64,000 bases of DNA from Thinopyrum elongatum. Its lineage: Eukaryota; Streptophyta; Magnoliopsida; Poales; Poaceae. Below are positions 10,540-21,064 of the stretch, piece by piece. Made by a program: the position numbers and the translations under genes. The stretch covers positions 517,936,929-518,000,928 of the forward strand of contig CM022297.1 of NCBI GenBank assembly GCA_011799875.1. Reading direction: 5' to 3'. Positions within the stretch are counted from its first letter, which is position 1, and each line of letters begins with the position of its first letter. Below the pieces are notes generated by a model. The model searched no databases. It was not told the origin of the DNA and saw only the letters and a program-made list of their open reading frames with translations.

Positions 10540-10842
10540 ATTATCCCTACAAAACCCCTAAAACCCCCAAACCCCCCACACTCCGACTTTCAAAAAAAAA
10601 CTCCAGCTCCTGAGCTGCTGACACGTGGATGATCTTTGGTCCCGGTTGGTGTTACCAACCGGGACTAAAGGCCCTCCTGCCTGGGCTCGCCGCAGCGGCC
10701 ACGTGGAGCCCCATCTGTCCCGGTTCGTATAAGAACTGGGACTAAAGGTGTTGGGCTTTAGTCCCGACCCTTTAGTCCCGGTTCTCGAACCGGGACAAAT
10801 GGGCCTTATGAACCGGGACAAATGGGCCTTTTTCTACTAGTG
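10540..10842 (-). repeat. right subterminal and terminal inverted repeat of element A
   Basis: Contains inverted GTCCCGGTTGGT/ACCAACCGGGAC pairs and GTCCCGGTTC motifs, and ends at 10842 in the inverted terminus CTACTAGTG. Read from the end inward it is CACTAGTAGAAAAAGGCCC, like the left end of element C at 57187. Confidence 0.9.
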
Positions 10843-12107
10843 TATGTGCATTCCTCAATGCAATCTCTCAGAAGGTAATCGATCCAGAAATCATACCAAG
10901 GTTAGAGAATGATTTGGTGCAATGTCTTGTCAGTTTCGAGTTGATGTTCCCACCATCCTTCTTCAACATCATGACGCACGTCCTAGTTCACCTATGCAAA
11001 GAGATTGTCGTTCTGGGTCCTGTATTTCTACACAATATGTTCCCCTTTGAGAGGTTCATGGGAGTCTTAAAGAAATATGTTCATAACCGTGCTAGGCCAG
11101 AAGGAAGCATCTCCAAGGGCCATGAAAATGAGGAGGTCATTGAGTTTTGTATTGACTTTATTCCTGACCTTAAGCCGATTGGTGTTCCTGAATCGCGTCA
11201 TAAGGGCAGACTGGGTGGAAATGGCACACTAGGACCGAAACAAATAATATGTATGGATGGGCATTCTCTCACTTGAGCACACTACACAGTTCTACAAAAT
11301 TCTGCCTTGGTGGCTCCGTATATGGAGGAACACAAGAATATTCTACGCTCCAAATACCCGGAGCAGTCTGACGATTGGATTACACGTGAACAAACGAGGA
11401 CTTTCGCCGGTTGGTTGCAGACACGTGCCATGCATGACGATGCTGTTGAAGATGACCTGTACGTGCTGTCCCAATTACCATCTTCGAAAATAATGACTTT
11501 CAAAGGGTACGAGATAAATGGGAATACATTTTACACGATCGCCCAAGATAAGAAGAGCACCAACCAAAACAGTGGTGTCCGCTTTGATGCAGCAACCAAG
11601 AGGGGAACAGACACATATTACGGTTACATAGAGGAGATATGGGAACTTGACTATGGATGTGGTTTTAAGGTCCCTTTGTTTAGGTGCAAATGGGTCAATC
11701 TGACACGAGGCGGGGTAACGGAAGACCCGCAGTACGGAATGACAACAGTGGATCTCAGCAATCTTGCGTACGCAGACGAACCATTCGTCCTAGCCAATGA
11801 TGTGGCGCAGGTTTTCTATGTGAAGGACATGTCTACCAAGCCGAGAAAAAGAAAAGATAAGGAAGCGAATACATCATACGATGAGCCAAAGCGCCACATA
11901 GTTCTTTCAGGGAAAAGAAACATCGTGGGAGTGGATGACAAGACAGACATGTCAGAAGATTATGAAAAGTTTCATGAAATTGCTCCCTTCACAGTGAATA
12001 TTGACCCGAGCATCCAGTTAAATGATGAAGATTGTCCATGGTTATGGCGCAAAGGGACACACGCGAAGAAAAAGTTTCACACCCAAAGATCCCACTCTGG
12101 GATGTGA
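10843..12107 (+). pseudogene. TNP2 transposase, 3' half, interrupted by element A
   Basis: Translation from 10843 matches the element C TNP2 from about residue 690 onward: DUF4218-like segment (FPPSFFNIMTHVLVHL, FERFMGVLKKYV), then a DUF4216-like segment (YYGYIEEIWELDYG, DEPFVLANDVAQVFYV), then a basic tail. The 5' half is cut off by element A, whose insertion falls in the codons equivalent to the CAFLNAISQK stretch at 60574 in C. One TGA at 11274-11276 replaces a Gln codon in the sequence between GHS and AHYTVLQN. Frame is otherwise open to 12107. Family role: CACTA transposase acting on the terminal repeats. This copy cannot make it. Confidence 0.9.
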
Positions 12108-12246
12108 CCGGCTTCACTGTCATCACTTTCTTCTCTAGTGAGTTTCCGGACTTATATATATCTGGAAAGTCCCAGTTTGGACAAACCGTAGGGAATCTTT
12201 GTAATAGTTAGGGCGCTTATGTGTTTTGGCATTTCAAACGTGTACT
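12108..12246. other. short spacer between TNP2 and array, element B
   Basis: 3' flank of the TNP2 fragment with TATATATATC; no feature beyond AT-rich sequence. Confidence 0.4.
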
Positions 12247-13228
12247 TTTGTGCTTCGGACAAACGTCATAAATTTTCAACCCTTTCTGACTTCATTTGCT
12301 ATTTTTCAGCTCATTTACTAATATTTTTGAGCTAAATGACCCTGAAATTGAAAAGCACTACAAAATGAACTCTGAAAAGGTTGAAAGTTGGCATGGTATC
12401 ATCATTTCATCCACATAGCATGTGCTAAAAAGTTGAGAGGGTTACGGCAAAAACTGGGTCCACTTCGTGTACAAAATGGACAATCTCTTTCGAAGTATCA
12501 CGGTTTCGGACAAAAACTCATCTATTACAAACGCATTTCATTTTTTTAAACTTATTTCAACTCCAGACTTTTTGTGCATTCAGTATGCACCATTCAAAGC
12601 CGCGTCATCAATTGTCAACCCTTTCTGACTTTATTTGCTATTTTTCATGCATTTACTGATTTTTTTTTTTGAGGTAAAGGACCTTGAAATTGAAAAGCAC
12701 TACAAATGAACTCTGAAAAGGTTGAAACTTGGCATGGTATCATCATTTCACCCACATAGCATGTGCTAAAAAGTTGAGAGGGTTACGAGTAAAACTGGAT
12801 CCACTTCATGTATAAAATGGACAATCTCTTTCAAAGTATCAGGGTTTCGGACGAAAACTCATCTGTTACAAAGGTATTTCATTTTTTAAAACTTATTTCA
12901 ACTCCAGACTTTTTGTGCGTTCAGTATGCACCATTCAAAGCCACGTCATCAATTTTCAACCCTTTCTGACTTCATTTGCTATTTTTCATGCATTTACTGA
13001 TTTTTTTGAGCTAAAGGACCTTGAAATTGAAAAGCACTACAAATGAACTCTGAAAAGGTTGAAAGTTGGCATGGTATCATCATTTCACCCACATAGCATG
13101 TGCTAAAAAGTTGAGAGGGTTACGAGTAAAACTGGATCCACTTCATGTACAAAATGGACAATCTCTTTCGAAGTATTAGGGTTTCGGACGAAAACTCATC
13201 TGTTACAAAGGCATTTCATTTTTTTAAA
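12247..13228 (-). repeat. 337-341-bp tandem array, inverted in element B
   Basis: About 2.9 units. The word ATCATTTCA(T/C)CC falls at 12401, 12742 and 13079, giving spacings of 341 and 337 bp. Relative to the TNP2 strand these units are the reverse complement of the arrays in elements A and C. Non-coding. Confidence 0.9.
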
Positions 13229-13519
13229 TAACCTAAGTATTACCAAATTGAATATAATCTTAAAACACACTAATATTAAACATAAGAAAAAAGAATCACT
13301 GAAAAATCTATTTTGAAAGTAAAGTTATTCACAAACTAGTGATTCACACAAATTTCAAATAAGTCAAATTTAAACTCTTCAAATTTGAAAACTACTAGCA
13401 CTAACAGAAAGTTTATAATTTTTTTTACCTAAAGCAAAAATATTCAACAAGAAACTCTAAATAAAGCAAAAAACAACTCAGAAATAAAAGAAAATAAATA
13501 AAACAAAAAATGAAAAAAA
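13229..13519. repeat. AT-rich spacer of element B
   Basis: Single copy of the block with CACAAACTAGTGATTCACAC, in the same orientation as in elements A and C, although the neighbouring array is inverted. No gene. Confidence 0.7.
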
Positions 13520-13756
13520 ACGGCCTATTGGGCCACAACGGCCTGCATACGACTAGAAACCCAACCTATAGTTGGGCCAGGATGCAGGCCCGCAAGGCCC
13601 AGTAGGCCCACAGGGCAACGCAACAGAGTTAGGCCCAGAAGTCTGCTTTGGAGAGGAGCTCGAAGGAGCAGCCGCGGCTGGGTTTATAAACCAGTGCGGC
13701 TGCCCTTCGCTCGGCGAGGTGGGACTAAACTTCTGCACCGCGCACACGGGAAGCAC
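13520..13756 (+). other. conserved block before the internal promoter of element B
   Basis: Related to 3111-3335: GGCCTATTGGGCCACAACGGCC at its start (a longer imperfect palindrome) and AAGGCCCAGTAGGCCCACAG further on. Same position relative to the hairpins and TATA box. Confidence 0.6.
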
Positions 13757-13924
13757 AGGCCTTTAGTCCCGGTTGGTGGCTCCAACCGCGACTAAAGACC
13801 CCCCCCCCCCTTTATTCGCGGTTGGAGCCACCAACCGGGACTAAAGGCATGCGCTTCCCGCCGCTTGGCCTGGCCAAATTTGATCTTTAGTCCCGGCTGG
13901 TGGCTCCAACCACGACTAAAGGTC
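13757..13924 (+). promoter_or_regulatory. internal hairpin cluster of element B
   Basis: Inverted TTTAGTCCCGGTTGGTGG / CCACCAACCGGGACTAAA motifs, some with GGTTGGAGCCACCAACC variants, separated by a C13 run near 13800. They lie immediately before a TATA box, as in element A. Confidence 0.7.
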
Positions 13925-13929
13925 CCTCC

Positions 13930-13937
13930 TATATATA
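13930..13937 (+). promoter_or_regulatory. TATA box of the element B second gene
   Basis: TATATATA directly after the hairpin cluster and about 45 bases before a GC-rich leader. Confidence 0.6.
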
Positions 13938-13979
13938 CAACACTTACGAATTTTCAGTTTCTTCTCTTCTTCGTCTCCT

Positions 13980-14188
13980 CTCCTTCGATCGACATCGCCG
14001 CCGCCCCCCGTCGCGCGCCGTCGCCGTCCCCGTCGCCGCCCCCGTCCCCGTCTCCGCCCCCGTCGCCGTGCGCCCCCGTCGTCGCCACCCCCCGTCGCCT
14101 CGCCTCGCCGGCCGTCGCCCCGATGTGAGCAGCCCCTGTGCCGCCATGGCCACCCCTCTCATCGAACTCACACACACACACACACACA
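13980..14188 (+). other. GC-rich leader exon of element B ending in a CA microsatellite
   Basis: CCGTCGCC-type repeats keep forward frames open but the peptide is not shared with element A. A (CA)10 run occupies 14168-14188. I treat this as untranslated leader. Confidence 0.45.
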
Positions 14189-14529
14189 TTTTCTTATTTT
14201 TTTTCTTCAGTTTTTTAGTTGAATTAGATAAATATAAATGTTCGATGAATGTTTTTTTTAGTTTTTTATACTTTTAGTTATAGAAATGTTTAGATGAATT
14301 TTAGATATATAAATGTTAATTAGATGAGTAGGAATTTTAGTTTTTTATACTTTATGTTTTGATGTTTTAGATGTTTTATTGAGTAGGAATTTTTGATGTT
14401 TTAGATGTATATATGTATATGTTTTGATGTTTTAGATCTTTGAATGTATTAAAAGTTTGTCATATTGAAAAAAGTTTGAATGTTGCATATTTCATGATGC
14501 AACATTTGATCCAATGTAACTAGATGCAA
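14189..14529. other. T-rich leader/intron stretch of element B, no gene seen
   Basis: T-rich sequence with repeated TTTTAGATG and GAGTAGGAATTTT words, the counterpart of 4051-4679 in element A. Confidence 0.5.
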
Positions 14530-14745
14530 TAATTTTGACATATGTCAAAGTTTGATCATATGTCAAAGTTTGAATTTTGACAGATTCAATATTTGATCAT
14601 ATGTCAAAGTTTGAATTTTGACATATGCAACATTTGATTATGTCAAAGTTTGATCATATGTCAACGTTTGAATTTTGACATATGCAACATTTGATCATAT
14701 GTCAAAATTTGATCATATGTCAAAGTTTGATCTAGTGAAATATAT
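14530..14745 (+). repeat. short tandem repeats of ATATGTCAAAGTTTGATC type
   Basis: Around ten degenerate copies of an 18-20 bp word alternating TTTGATCATATGTCAAAG and TTTGAATTTTGACATATG. Each word is partly self-complementary around CATATG or GTCAAA. No coding potential. Confidence 0.75.
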
Positions 14746-14756
14746 ATGATCAAAGA

Positions 14757-15232
14757 ATGCACCCATTATGGATGTGCACAAGTTGATCCATTTTTTTTCT
14801 GATCTCATCTATATATATATTCTTCTATATGTCACGTTGTCTGTCAAAGTATTGAAGAAATCCATGGCTTCATCATTAGCCAAAAGTAACAGGCGTATGA
14901 TGCTACGAAGCTCTTCAAAGTTGTTTTGGAACGAAGTTCCGGATAGAATAATTCGCTTTTTGGTACGAATTTCAGCAAAGGCCTTCCAAATAGCGATATT
15001 CGGAAGGCTTTTGCTGAACTTCGTACCAAAAAGCTAATTATCCTATCCGGGACTCCGTTCCAAAATAATTTGGAGAGCTTCGTACCATTATGCGCCTGTT
15101 ACTTCCGGCTAATGATGAAGCCATGGTTTTCTTGAATCCTTTGACACTAGACGACGTGACATATAGAAGGGTAGATGAGATCAGGAAAAATATGGACCAT
15201 TTTCTACGCATCCAGAATTGCGCCATTTTGTT
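14757..15232. repeat. foldback in element B leader (full length)
   Basis: A near-symmetric inverted repeat centred at about 14995 with arms of about 237 bp. Paired words include GATCTCATCTATAT / GATGAGATC and CTATATGTCACGTTGTC / GACGTGACATATAG; GGATAGAATAATTCGC pairs with CTAATTATCCTATCC. It lies between the internal promoter and the second gene, as do the two copies in element A. Confidence 0.9.
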
Positions 15233-15321
15233 AAATCCCTTAAAGGTTAAGAGAATCCGTTATGATTCTGAATCCTGTTCCTAGCCAAACATTTAAAAAA
15301 TATTACATATTTGCATAGAAT

Positions 15322-15747
15322 TTGTTCTCGACGTCAACGATGCCCGGCCGCATCCTCATCGTCGACCCGTTCGCGACGACGTCCTACTTCAGAGGCACCA
15401 TGTCTGGGACTGGGCTCCGCCGGGCTGGCACTGGGAGGTGCTACCTTCAGGGTGCGCATCTTGGTGAGGAACCCGGGTCCTGTCGTCCACCCGGAGCTTC
15501 TTTGGTGGCGGGCGCGTGGGCCACATCGGTGCGGAGGCTGGCGTCCCCCGCGGAGGTGGTACGTCACCGTCTCAGGGAGGAGGACGAGCACGTCCGTCGC
15601 TACATGGTTGCGTTGGACGTCAGGTTCTCCAATACCTGGCAGGTTCTTCAGGGATCTCACTGGAGCTGTGATCCTGTGGTGGTTCCTTCTCTTTGGGTGT
15701 CCACCGCGAGTGAACTAGATTATTCGATAGTATTCGATCTGCATTAG
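15322..15747 (+). pseudogene. frameshifted small reading frame in element B leader
   Basis: Two overlapping forward frames (from 15311 and 15322) each look protein-like in different parts: the first around NPGPVVHPELLWWRA, the second around REEDEHVRRYMVALDVRFSN. This suggests a single original frame that now contains at least one shift. It ends with TAG at 15745. The product is not recognised. It lies upstream of exon 1 of the second gene in the same direction; no equivalent is seen in element A. Confidence 0.4.
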
Positions 15748-15991
15748 CTAGTGATGTATTCGAGATATTCGAGACGATGTATTCGAGATTATATTATTCG
15801 ATAATATTCGAGACGATTATTCGATATTATATTCAATGATGCGCATATTATCTACTATGATTCAGTTTTATCTTTCGAGATGCATATCTATTATCTACTA
15901 TTCTTCGAGATGCATATCAATTATCTACTATTATTCGAGATGCGTACTAAATTGTTTTATATTTCTTCTGGATTAGTTAAATTGAAGCTAT
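15748..15991. other. repetitive TATTCGAGA stretch, no gene seen
   Basis: Degenerate TATTCGA(G/T)AT repeats, then three TTATCTACTAT-type repeats, leading up to the exon 1 start codon at 15992. Confidence 0.5.
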
Positions 15992-18900
15992 ATGGCGGAC
16001 AATACCGGCAGAGAAGGAGAAGAGGCCCTGTTCGAGATCATACGCTCCCCGAGCTGGCCAGATGAGAATGAAGAAGATGACGGCTCACAATATCTGAACA
16101 ATACCGGGGAGGGTGATATGATATTCGATGAAGACGAACGAATAGATGAAGTCCAGAACTATGATGATCTTCAAATAACAAATATCGGCGAGGTATATTT
16201 ATAGAAGCATGCATCTGGTGATCATCACATGTTTTAATTGATTTTGTATATTAACGAATCGATCTTTCTTCTTTTAGCCCTCCGGATCGATCAAATCTTC
16301 TACAGGTAGCAGGACAGTGCGAGGCCCGGCCAAAAAGTTGAAGGATGGCGTAAAGTACAACATCGATGCCATCAAATCTAATGGCGAACCGCGTGAGCCT
16401 AAGAAGAATGCGGGCAAGTTCATTCGTCAGTGCGGAGTTCTTGTGAAGGACCAAATCCCGATCTCCATTCAAGGATGGAAAAAGCCAGCAAAGGAACGTC
16501 CAGATCTTACTTTTGTCGACCAAAGAGCAAAAGATCGGCTTTGGGAATCTCTCATGTCACATTTCACCCTACTAGATCATTTCACAGATGCAGATGTGGA
16601 GAAAGTCAACAACGCTGCTCTTAGGAAGATGGCGATAGCATTCAACAACCACAAGAAAAGTATATGGAACAAGTACGTCGAAGGAGAAAAGAAGACTCCA
16701 GAATTTAAGGGAACACTGGAGAAGCAAAGAGATCACTGGGACGCTTTCGTGAAATTCAAGGAATCGGAAGTAGCTCAGGAACGGTCGAGAATAAACAAGA
16801 TCAATGCCGCGAAAAAGCAGTGGCACCATAAGCTGGGGCCAGGTGGCTACGAGGTGGCCCGGCCTAAGTGGGTTCTCGCTGAGCAACAGATGGTGGATGC
16901 AGGGGTTACTCCAGTTACATTGAGCTGGCCCCTCAGGTCCAGGACTTGGTTCTATGCGCATGGGGGGACGTTGGACCCAAAAACAGGCAAGGTTTTGCAG
17001 CGGACAAGTCTTAAAGGAGCCGACCTCGATTTAATTGTTGCAATAGAAGAGGCTCGAACGGGGGTGTTCATGCCCAACAGAGAGAACGACGAGCTTACGC
17101 GCGCCCTTAAGAATCCTAAACACCTGGGAAGAAACACGAGGCAAAGGCATTGTTCCGTGGTTTGAGGGGTTTGCGGACTGGAACGCCGACTACAGAAACC
17201 GTGCGAGAAAGAAGATGCAGGAGGAGAAGAAGAGGAAGCTGGAGGAGGAGCAGAGGAAGCAGGAAGCAGACCGCCTTCAAGGCCTAGAATCAAGGCACGC
17301 GGAGTTGGCACTCGCTTTCCAGTGGCAGCAGCAGCAACAGATCGACTCCATGCCGAGAAGCAACATGGGTTCCGCCCCGGGCGATGAGGCACTGCTGGAT
17401 AGATACCTTGTGGATGACATCATGGATAACACTAATTGTGAGTTACACTTTAAAATGAAGAACATATCCATGAAGGAGGCGGACGGCGTTGCTTATACAA
17501 ATCCCCCTGAAGCGACCTTACATTGCAATCTGATTCCAGCTGGCTATACTCGTGTTGCGGTTGATGAAGTGGTGGCATAATATTCGGGGCTAGAGCTTGA
17601 CATTCCTGGAGGTGACGACGAGCGCACACTGGGAGAGGCCATACATCGTATCATTCTATGGAGAAAGGATTGCATCATCTTTCCAAGGCCACCGACACCG
17701 CGTCAGCCGGCTCCTTCTCCAAGTCCGCCACCGCGTCAGCAGACTCCCGCTCCTCCAAGTCAGCCACCACCTCAGCAGAGTCCTGCTCCTCCAAGTCCGC
17801 CAACGCGTCAGGCCACTCCTCCTCCTCCAAGTCTGGCACCGCGTCAGCCCACTCCTCCTCCTCCAAGTCCGGCACCGCGTCTGCCCAGTCCTCCTCCTCC
17901 AAGCCAGGCACCGCGTCAGCCGTCTCCGCCGCCTAAGCAATAGTGGAAGAGAGGCGCCGCAACTACGGCGGCTAGCGGTACAACAAGAGGCAAGAGATAC
18001 CAATTTGGTCCAAGCCTCAAGCATCTTCCTCGTCGGCCTTACGACCTGACCGAAGAGGAAAACGAGATCGAAGTGCAAGCCCAAGTGAAGGCCCATTTTG
18101 GACCGAAACCGCCCACGCCGCCAAAGGAGAAAGTACCTGAGCATGTCATTGACCACTTTATTCGTATGGCTCAACCACCAGCTCTGAAGCATGTTGACTC
18201 AGACTATGAGCGCGAAATCAAGAAGTCATATCGAGCGCAAAAAAAGGAGTCAAGCTCGAGCTCCAGCCAAGCTGCTGCCAAAAAAAGCGGGAAAACTGTT
18301 CCCCAACTGGGAGAACAGGCGGTGCAATCGATCCCCCCGCTCATTGTACCAACACATGTGAGTACCGGCGCCGATCAGCTGGTAATAACCAACGATCATA
18401 GAAGGCAGGCTGAAGAGGCCGATGTCACTGTAGAACAACTCCTAGGCATCGAGCCCATCGAAACATTTAAAGAGGAGGAACTAAAACGAAAATATGTCCG
18501 CGGCGAACCTATGGTCAAGGCTGAGGAGGTCAAGAGTCTCTCAACGAGAATGTATGAATTACATCAATGGTACATGAGAGAAGCCAAGACTACCGATAAA
18601 AAGTCCCTCATGGTGAAAGTCAAGGCAGAGCATTACTTCCATGAAAAAGATCTGTGGGTTGAGTTTCTAGAAATGTTTCAGTTATTCAATCAAGACGCAC
18701 TCGACAAATCTATCGTCAGTTGCTATTGTCTATAAGTGATTTCTTTCTGTAAATTAAGTCTCTAGATAGCTGTAGTGCTCGCTCATTAACTGTAATTATC
18801 CTCACTATATTCTTTTCTGTGGTATTATGCAGAATGAAGATCTATGAAATGAAAAAAGTTGGACGCTATGGCATTGGGTTCATTGACCCAAATACCATTA

Positions 18901-19840
18901 ATGAAGAGACATGGTCACGTGAATATGATCGACCATACACAGAGAGAACCTTGCTAGAGTTCTTGGTGCGACTAAATACCCAACCAGAAATACTAATTCC
19001 TTACAACTTCAGGTGAGTGACACTGTCTTGTAATACAAATTCTGTTTTTGCTTACTAGATGTTAATAAGTGTAGTTGATGAGTTATGCACATGCCCGCTT
19101 AATACAAACGTGTGCGCATGCAGTTTCCACTGGATCTTATTAATCATTGAAGTTGACGAGGGAAAAGTTCAAGTACTGGACTCACTACTTAAAGAACCTA
19201 CAGAATACTCAATCGTGAAGGGGATGCTCAACAGGTAATTTCAATCATTATCGCACTATGTCGGCCTCTTTAGTTCGTTTCCTGATATCAACTAAATAAT
19301 AACTCCTTTATTCATTTTCTTTGCCGGCGGGCAGGGCTTGGGAAAAGTTCATCAAAAAGGTTAAAGGCCAATGGAAACAACAACTGACATGGGTGCGGCC
19401 CAAGGTAATTAATTAAGTAGTACTAGCAAGCTAACGTCTCTTTAATTCTAGTTTCAATACCATTATCATGCTTGATTAATTATTATCGGATTGAATTCTA
19501 TTCTCGTAAAGGCCCTGAAGCAGGCGTCGGGGACTAATTTATGTGCATACTACGTTTGTGGGAACATTCCCATGATGGCGTCCGAAAGAAGCAAAGATGA
19601 TAGAAACCGATGAGTACGTTTGCCAGAATACTATTCACAATTTTTACATCATTATCTAATATATATACACACAACTAATAATACATGCATATTTTGATAT
19701 CTTCTTTAAAGATGAAGGACATGCGGGATAAGCTCCTACCAGAGAATCGCGTACGAGCGATTCAAGAGGAAATAGCGGGATTTTTGCTCGACCAGGTCAT
19801 AGATCCCAAAGGAGAATTCCATTACCCCATACCTAGCTAG
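15992..19840 (+). pseudogene. element B second gene: Transposase_24 plus Ulp1-like protease, broken
   Basis: Exon 1 is 15992-16192 (67 codons, acidic), GT at 16193, AG before 16278. The long exon 16278-18731 carries Transposase_24 (GGYEVARPKWVLAE, SRTWFYAHGGTLDP), a Lys/Glu coiled stretch, a poly-Gln patch and a Pro-rich linker. Three lesions are visible: an extra A near 17131 shifts the frame; TAA at 17578-17580; TAG at 17941-17943 where element A has a Gln codon. The following donor reads CT^ATAAGT where A has CT^GTAAGT. Exons 18833-19012, 19124-19234, 19335-19404, 19512-19613 and 19712-19840 encode a C48 fold in which His (SFHWILL), Asp (VLDS), Gln (KQASGTN) and Cys (LCAYYVC) can all be seen. 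Exon 5 ends in a TGA. The protease part is better preserved than in element A. Confidence 0.85.
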
Positions 19841-19965
19841 ATCGACCTAATGCCTCTATGTAATGATATGCAAATTGAGAGGAGAAATTGTATATTCCAA
19901 ATTGTATATATACATGTGTATGTGTGAATGGTCGTGCGAGACATTCGATGATCTATAATATATCT

Positions 19966-19997
<32 letters not shown>

Positions 19998-20139
19998 GTG
20001 AATGATCGGTTCTACGAGAAATTCTATTTATATATATGCATAACGTGTACAATATGTAGTATCGTAAAATGCCAGCAAATGAAAAAGAATTAAATGGAAA
20101 ACACAAAATTAAAGGAAAAATAAATCATAAAACCAAAAC
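19841..20139. other. 3' flank of element B with AT microsatellite
   Basis: Non-coding. (AT)n runs over roughly 19966-19993. Partly repeated words GTGAATGGTCGTGCGAGA / GTGAATGATCGGTTCTACGAGA occur on either side. Confidence 0.6.
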
Positions 20140-20315
20140 CCCCACCAACCGGGACTAAAAGCCCCCAGCCCCCGGCGCGTGCTCGTGCCACGTGGTGGCC
20201 CTTTAGTGCCGGTTCGTGTTGAACCGGGACTAAAGGGAGAGGGGCTTTAGTCCCCACCCTTTAGTGCCGGTTCCAGCCTTACGAACCGGGACTACAGCCC
20301 GGTTCTGCACTAGTG
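20140..20315 (-). repeat. right subterminal and terminal inverted repeat of element B
   Basis: Inverted CACCAACCGGGACTAAA, TTTAGTGCCGGTTCG and GAACCGGGACTAAAGG motifs, ending in GCACTAGTG at 20315. The three bases after the end, CCT, should be the target duplication. Confidence 0.85.
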
Positions 20316-20377
20316 CCTGTTGAATTCGTACAAACCAAAGGAGGCCTTATATTACTCAAATAGATCAACGCACAAGT

Positions 20378-20690
20378 GTGAACCAACATGTGGTTGGATG
20401 ACTAGGAGGACAGTAGTATCCCAGCCCACCAAAGTTCAAGTCTTAGACTTGACATTGGTGCTCGCATTATTTCTGGATTTATTTCAGACTTCCGACGATG
20501 TTCGTTCAGTGGGAGAAGACGTTCCCGTCGACTGGGAGGCACCTATGATGACTTTGTAAAATCTTAAGATGCTATGCCAGCTTTGTCTCTCGGAGGTGCT
20601 CATAGGATAGGATATGCGTGCGTGCATTCATAGGGTATGGGTATATACTCATGTATGTGAGCGAATGCAATTGTACCGTGTGTAAAAAAA
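20378..20690 (+). mobile_element. tRNA-derived SINE with target duplication
   Basis: A 313-bp body flanked by the direct repeat AACGCACAAGT at 20367-20377 and 20691-20701 and ending in an A run. The head has a B-box-like AGTTCAAGTC near 20450. It closely resembles the minus-strand SINE at 35427-35731 (shared GTGCTCGCAT, GTGGGAG, GTGCTCATAGG, GTATGCGTG words). It resembles grass Au-type SINEs; the family name is an inference. Confidence 0.85.
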
Positions 20691-20701
20691 AACGCACAAG
20701 T

Positions 20702-21059
20702 CACCTCCGTATGCTGGCACTTAACGAGCTAATCATCTCATTAATCCACTCCTACAGGCAACATACATGCTCCTGCGTACCCACGTACCAAAGTCAGTTA
20801 ATCATTTCCGATTTCTCGTCACCTGAAAGCACTTACTAATTGTAAATGCTAACTGATCCATCGGAAGAAATTAAGTTCAACTCAGATAATGTAACCAATT
20901 ATACCCTGTACTATAAAAGAAGCTGGAGTGCTGGTATGATCCCATACTATTGTGGTGCTGGAGATTTTCAGCAAAACGACCCCTATGATGACAGGTACCT
21001 CACACATGGGCTCTCGTTCTCAACCAAGAATGCCTATCCCCTCCTCGCCGGTGTGCCTG
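20702..21059 (+). other. unrecognised open frame fragment (20846-21070) next to LINE remnant
   Basis: A 74-codon frame starts at 20846. Its last codons and stop come from the LTR of the element inserted at 21065. Residues around WSAGMIPYYCGAGDFQ look protein-like, but I do not recognise the family. It may be a captured exon fragment or part of the LINE remnant resuming at 23345. No start context or intron signals support it as a gene. Confidence 0.3.
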
Positions 21060-21064
21060 CCCAC

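Larger units (their letters stand above)
1..10842 (+). mobile_element. CACTA (En/Spm) element A, right portion
   Basis: The right end is the inverted terminus of a CACTA element: the last bases read CTACTAGTG, whose complement CACTAGTAGAAAAAGGCCC matches the left end of the element at 57187. Before it lie inverted GTCCCGGTT/AACCGGGAC motifs typical of subterminal regions. The flank at 10843 continues an open TNP2 reading frame mid-gene, and alignment with the intact frame near 60570 shows insertion after TAT, so a TAT target duplication is predicted beside the missing left end. Only the array, internal promoter and second gene are visible; TNP2 of this copy is not, because the first 1.5 kb is an anomalous duplicate. 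Family knowledge: such elements move by cut-and-paste in the nucleus. This copy is inactive, its second gene being broken several times. Confidence 0.85.
10843..20315 (+). mobile_element. CACTA element B, part right of the nested element A
   Basis: Contains, in order, the 3' half of TNP2, a 337-bp-unit array in inverted orientation, AT-rich spacer, conserved block, hairpin cluster with TATA box, foldback leader, and the second gene. It ends at 20315 in GCACTAGTG, whose complement is CACTAGTGCAGAACCGGG. The terminus differs from A and C after the first eight bases, so B is a related but distinct subfamily. Its left end lies outside the window, beyond element A. Confidence 0.85.
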
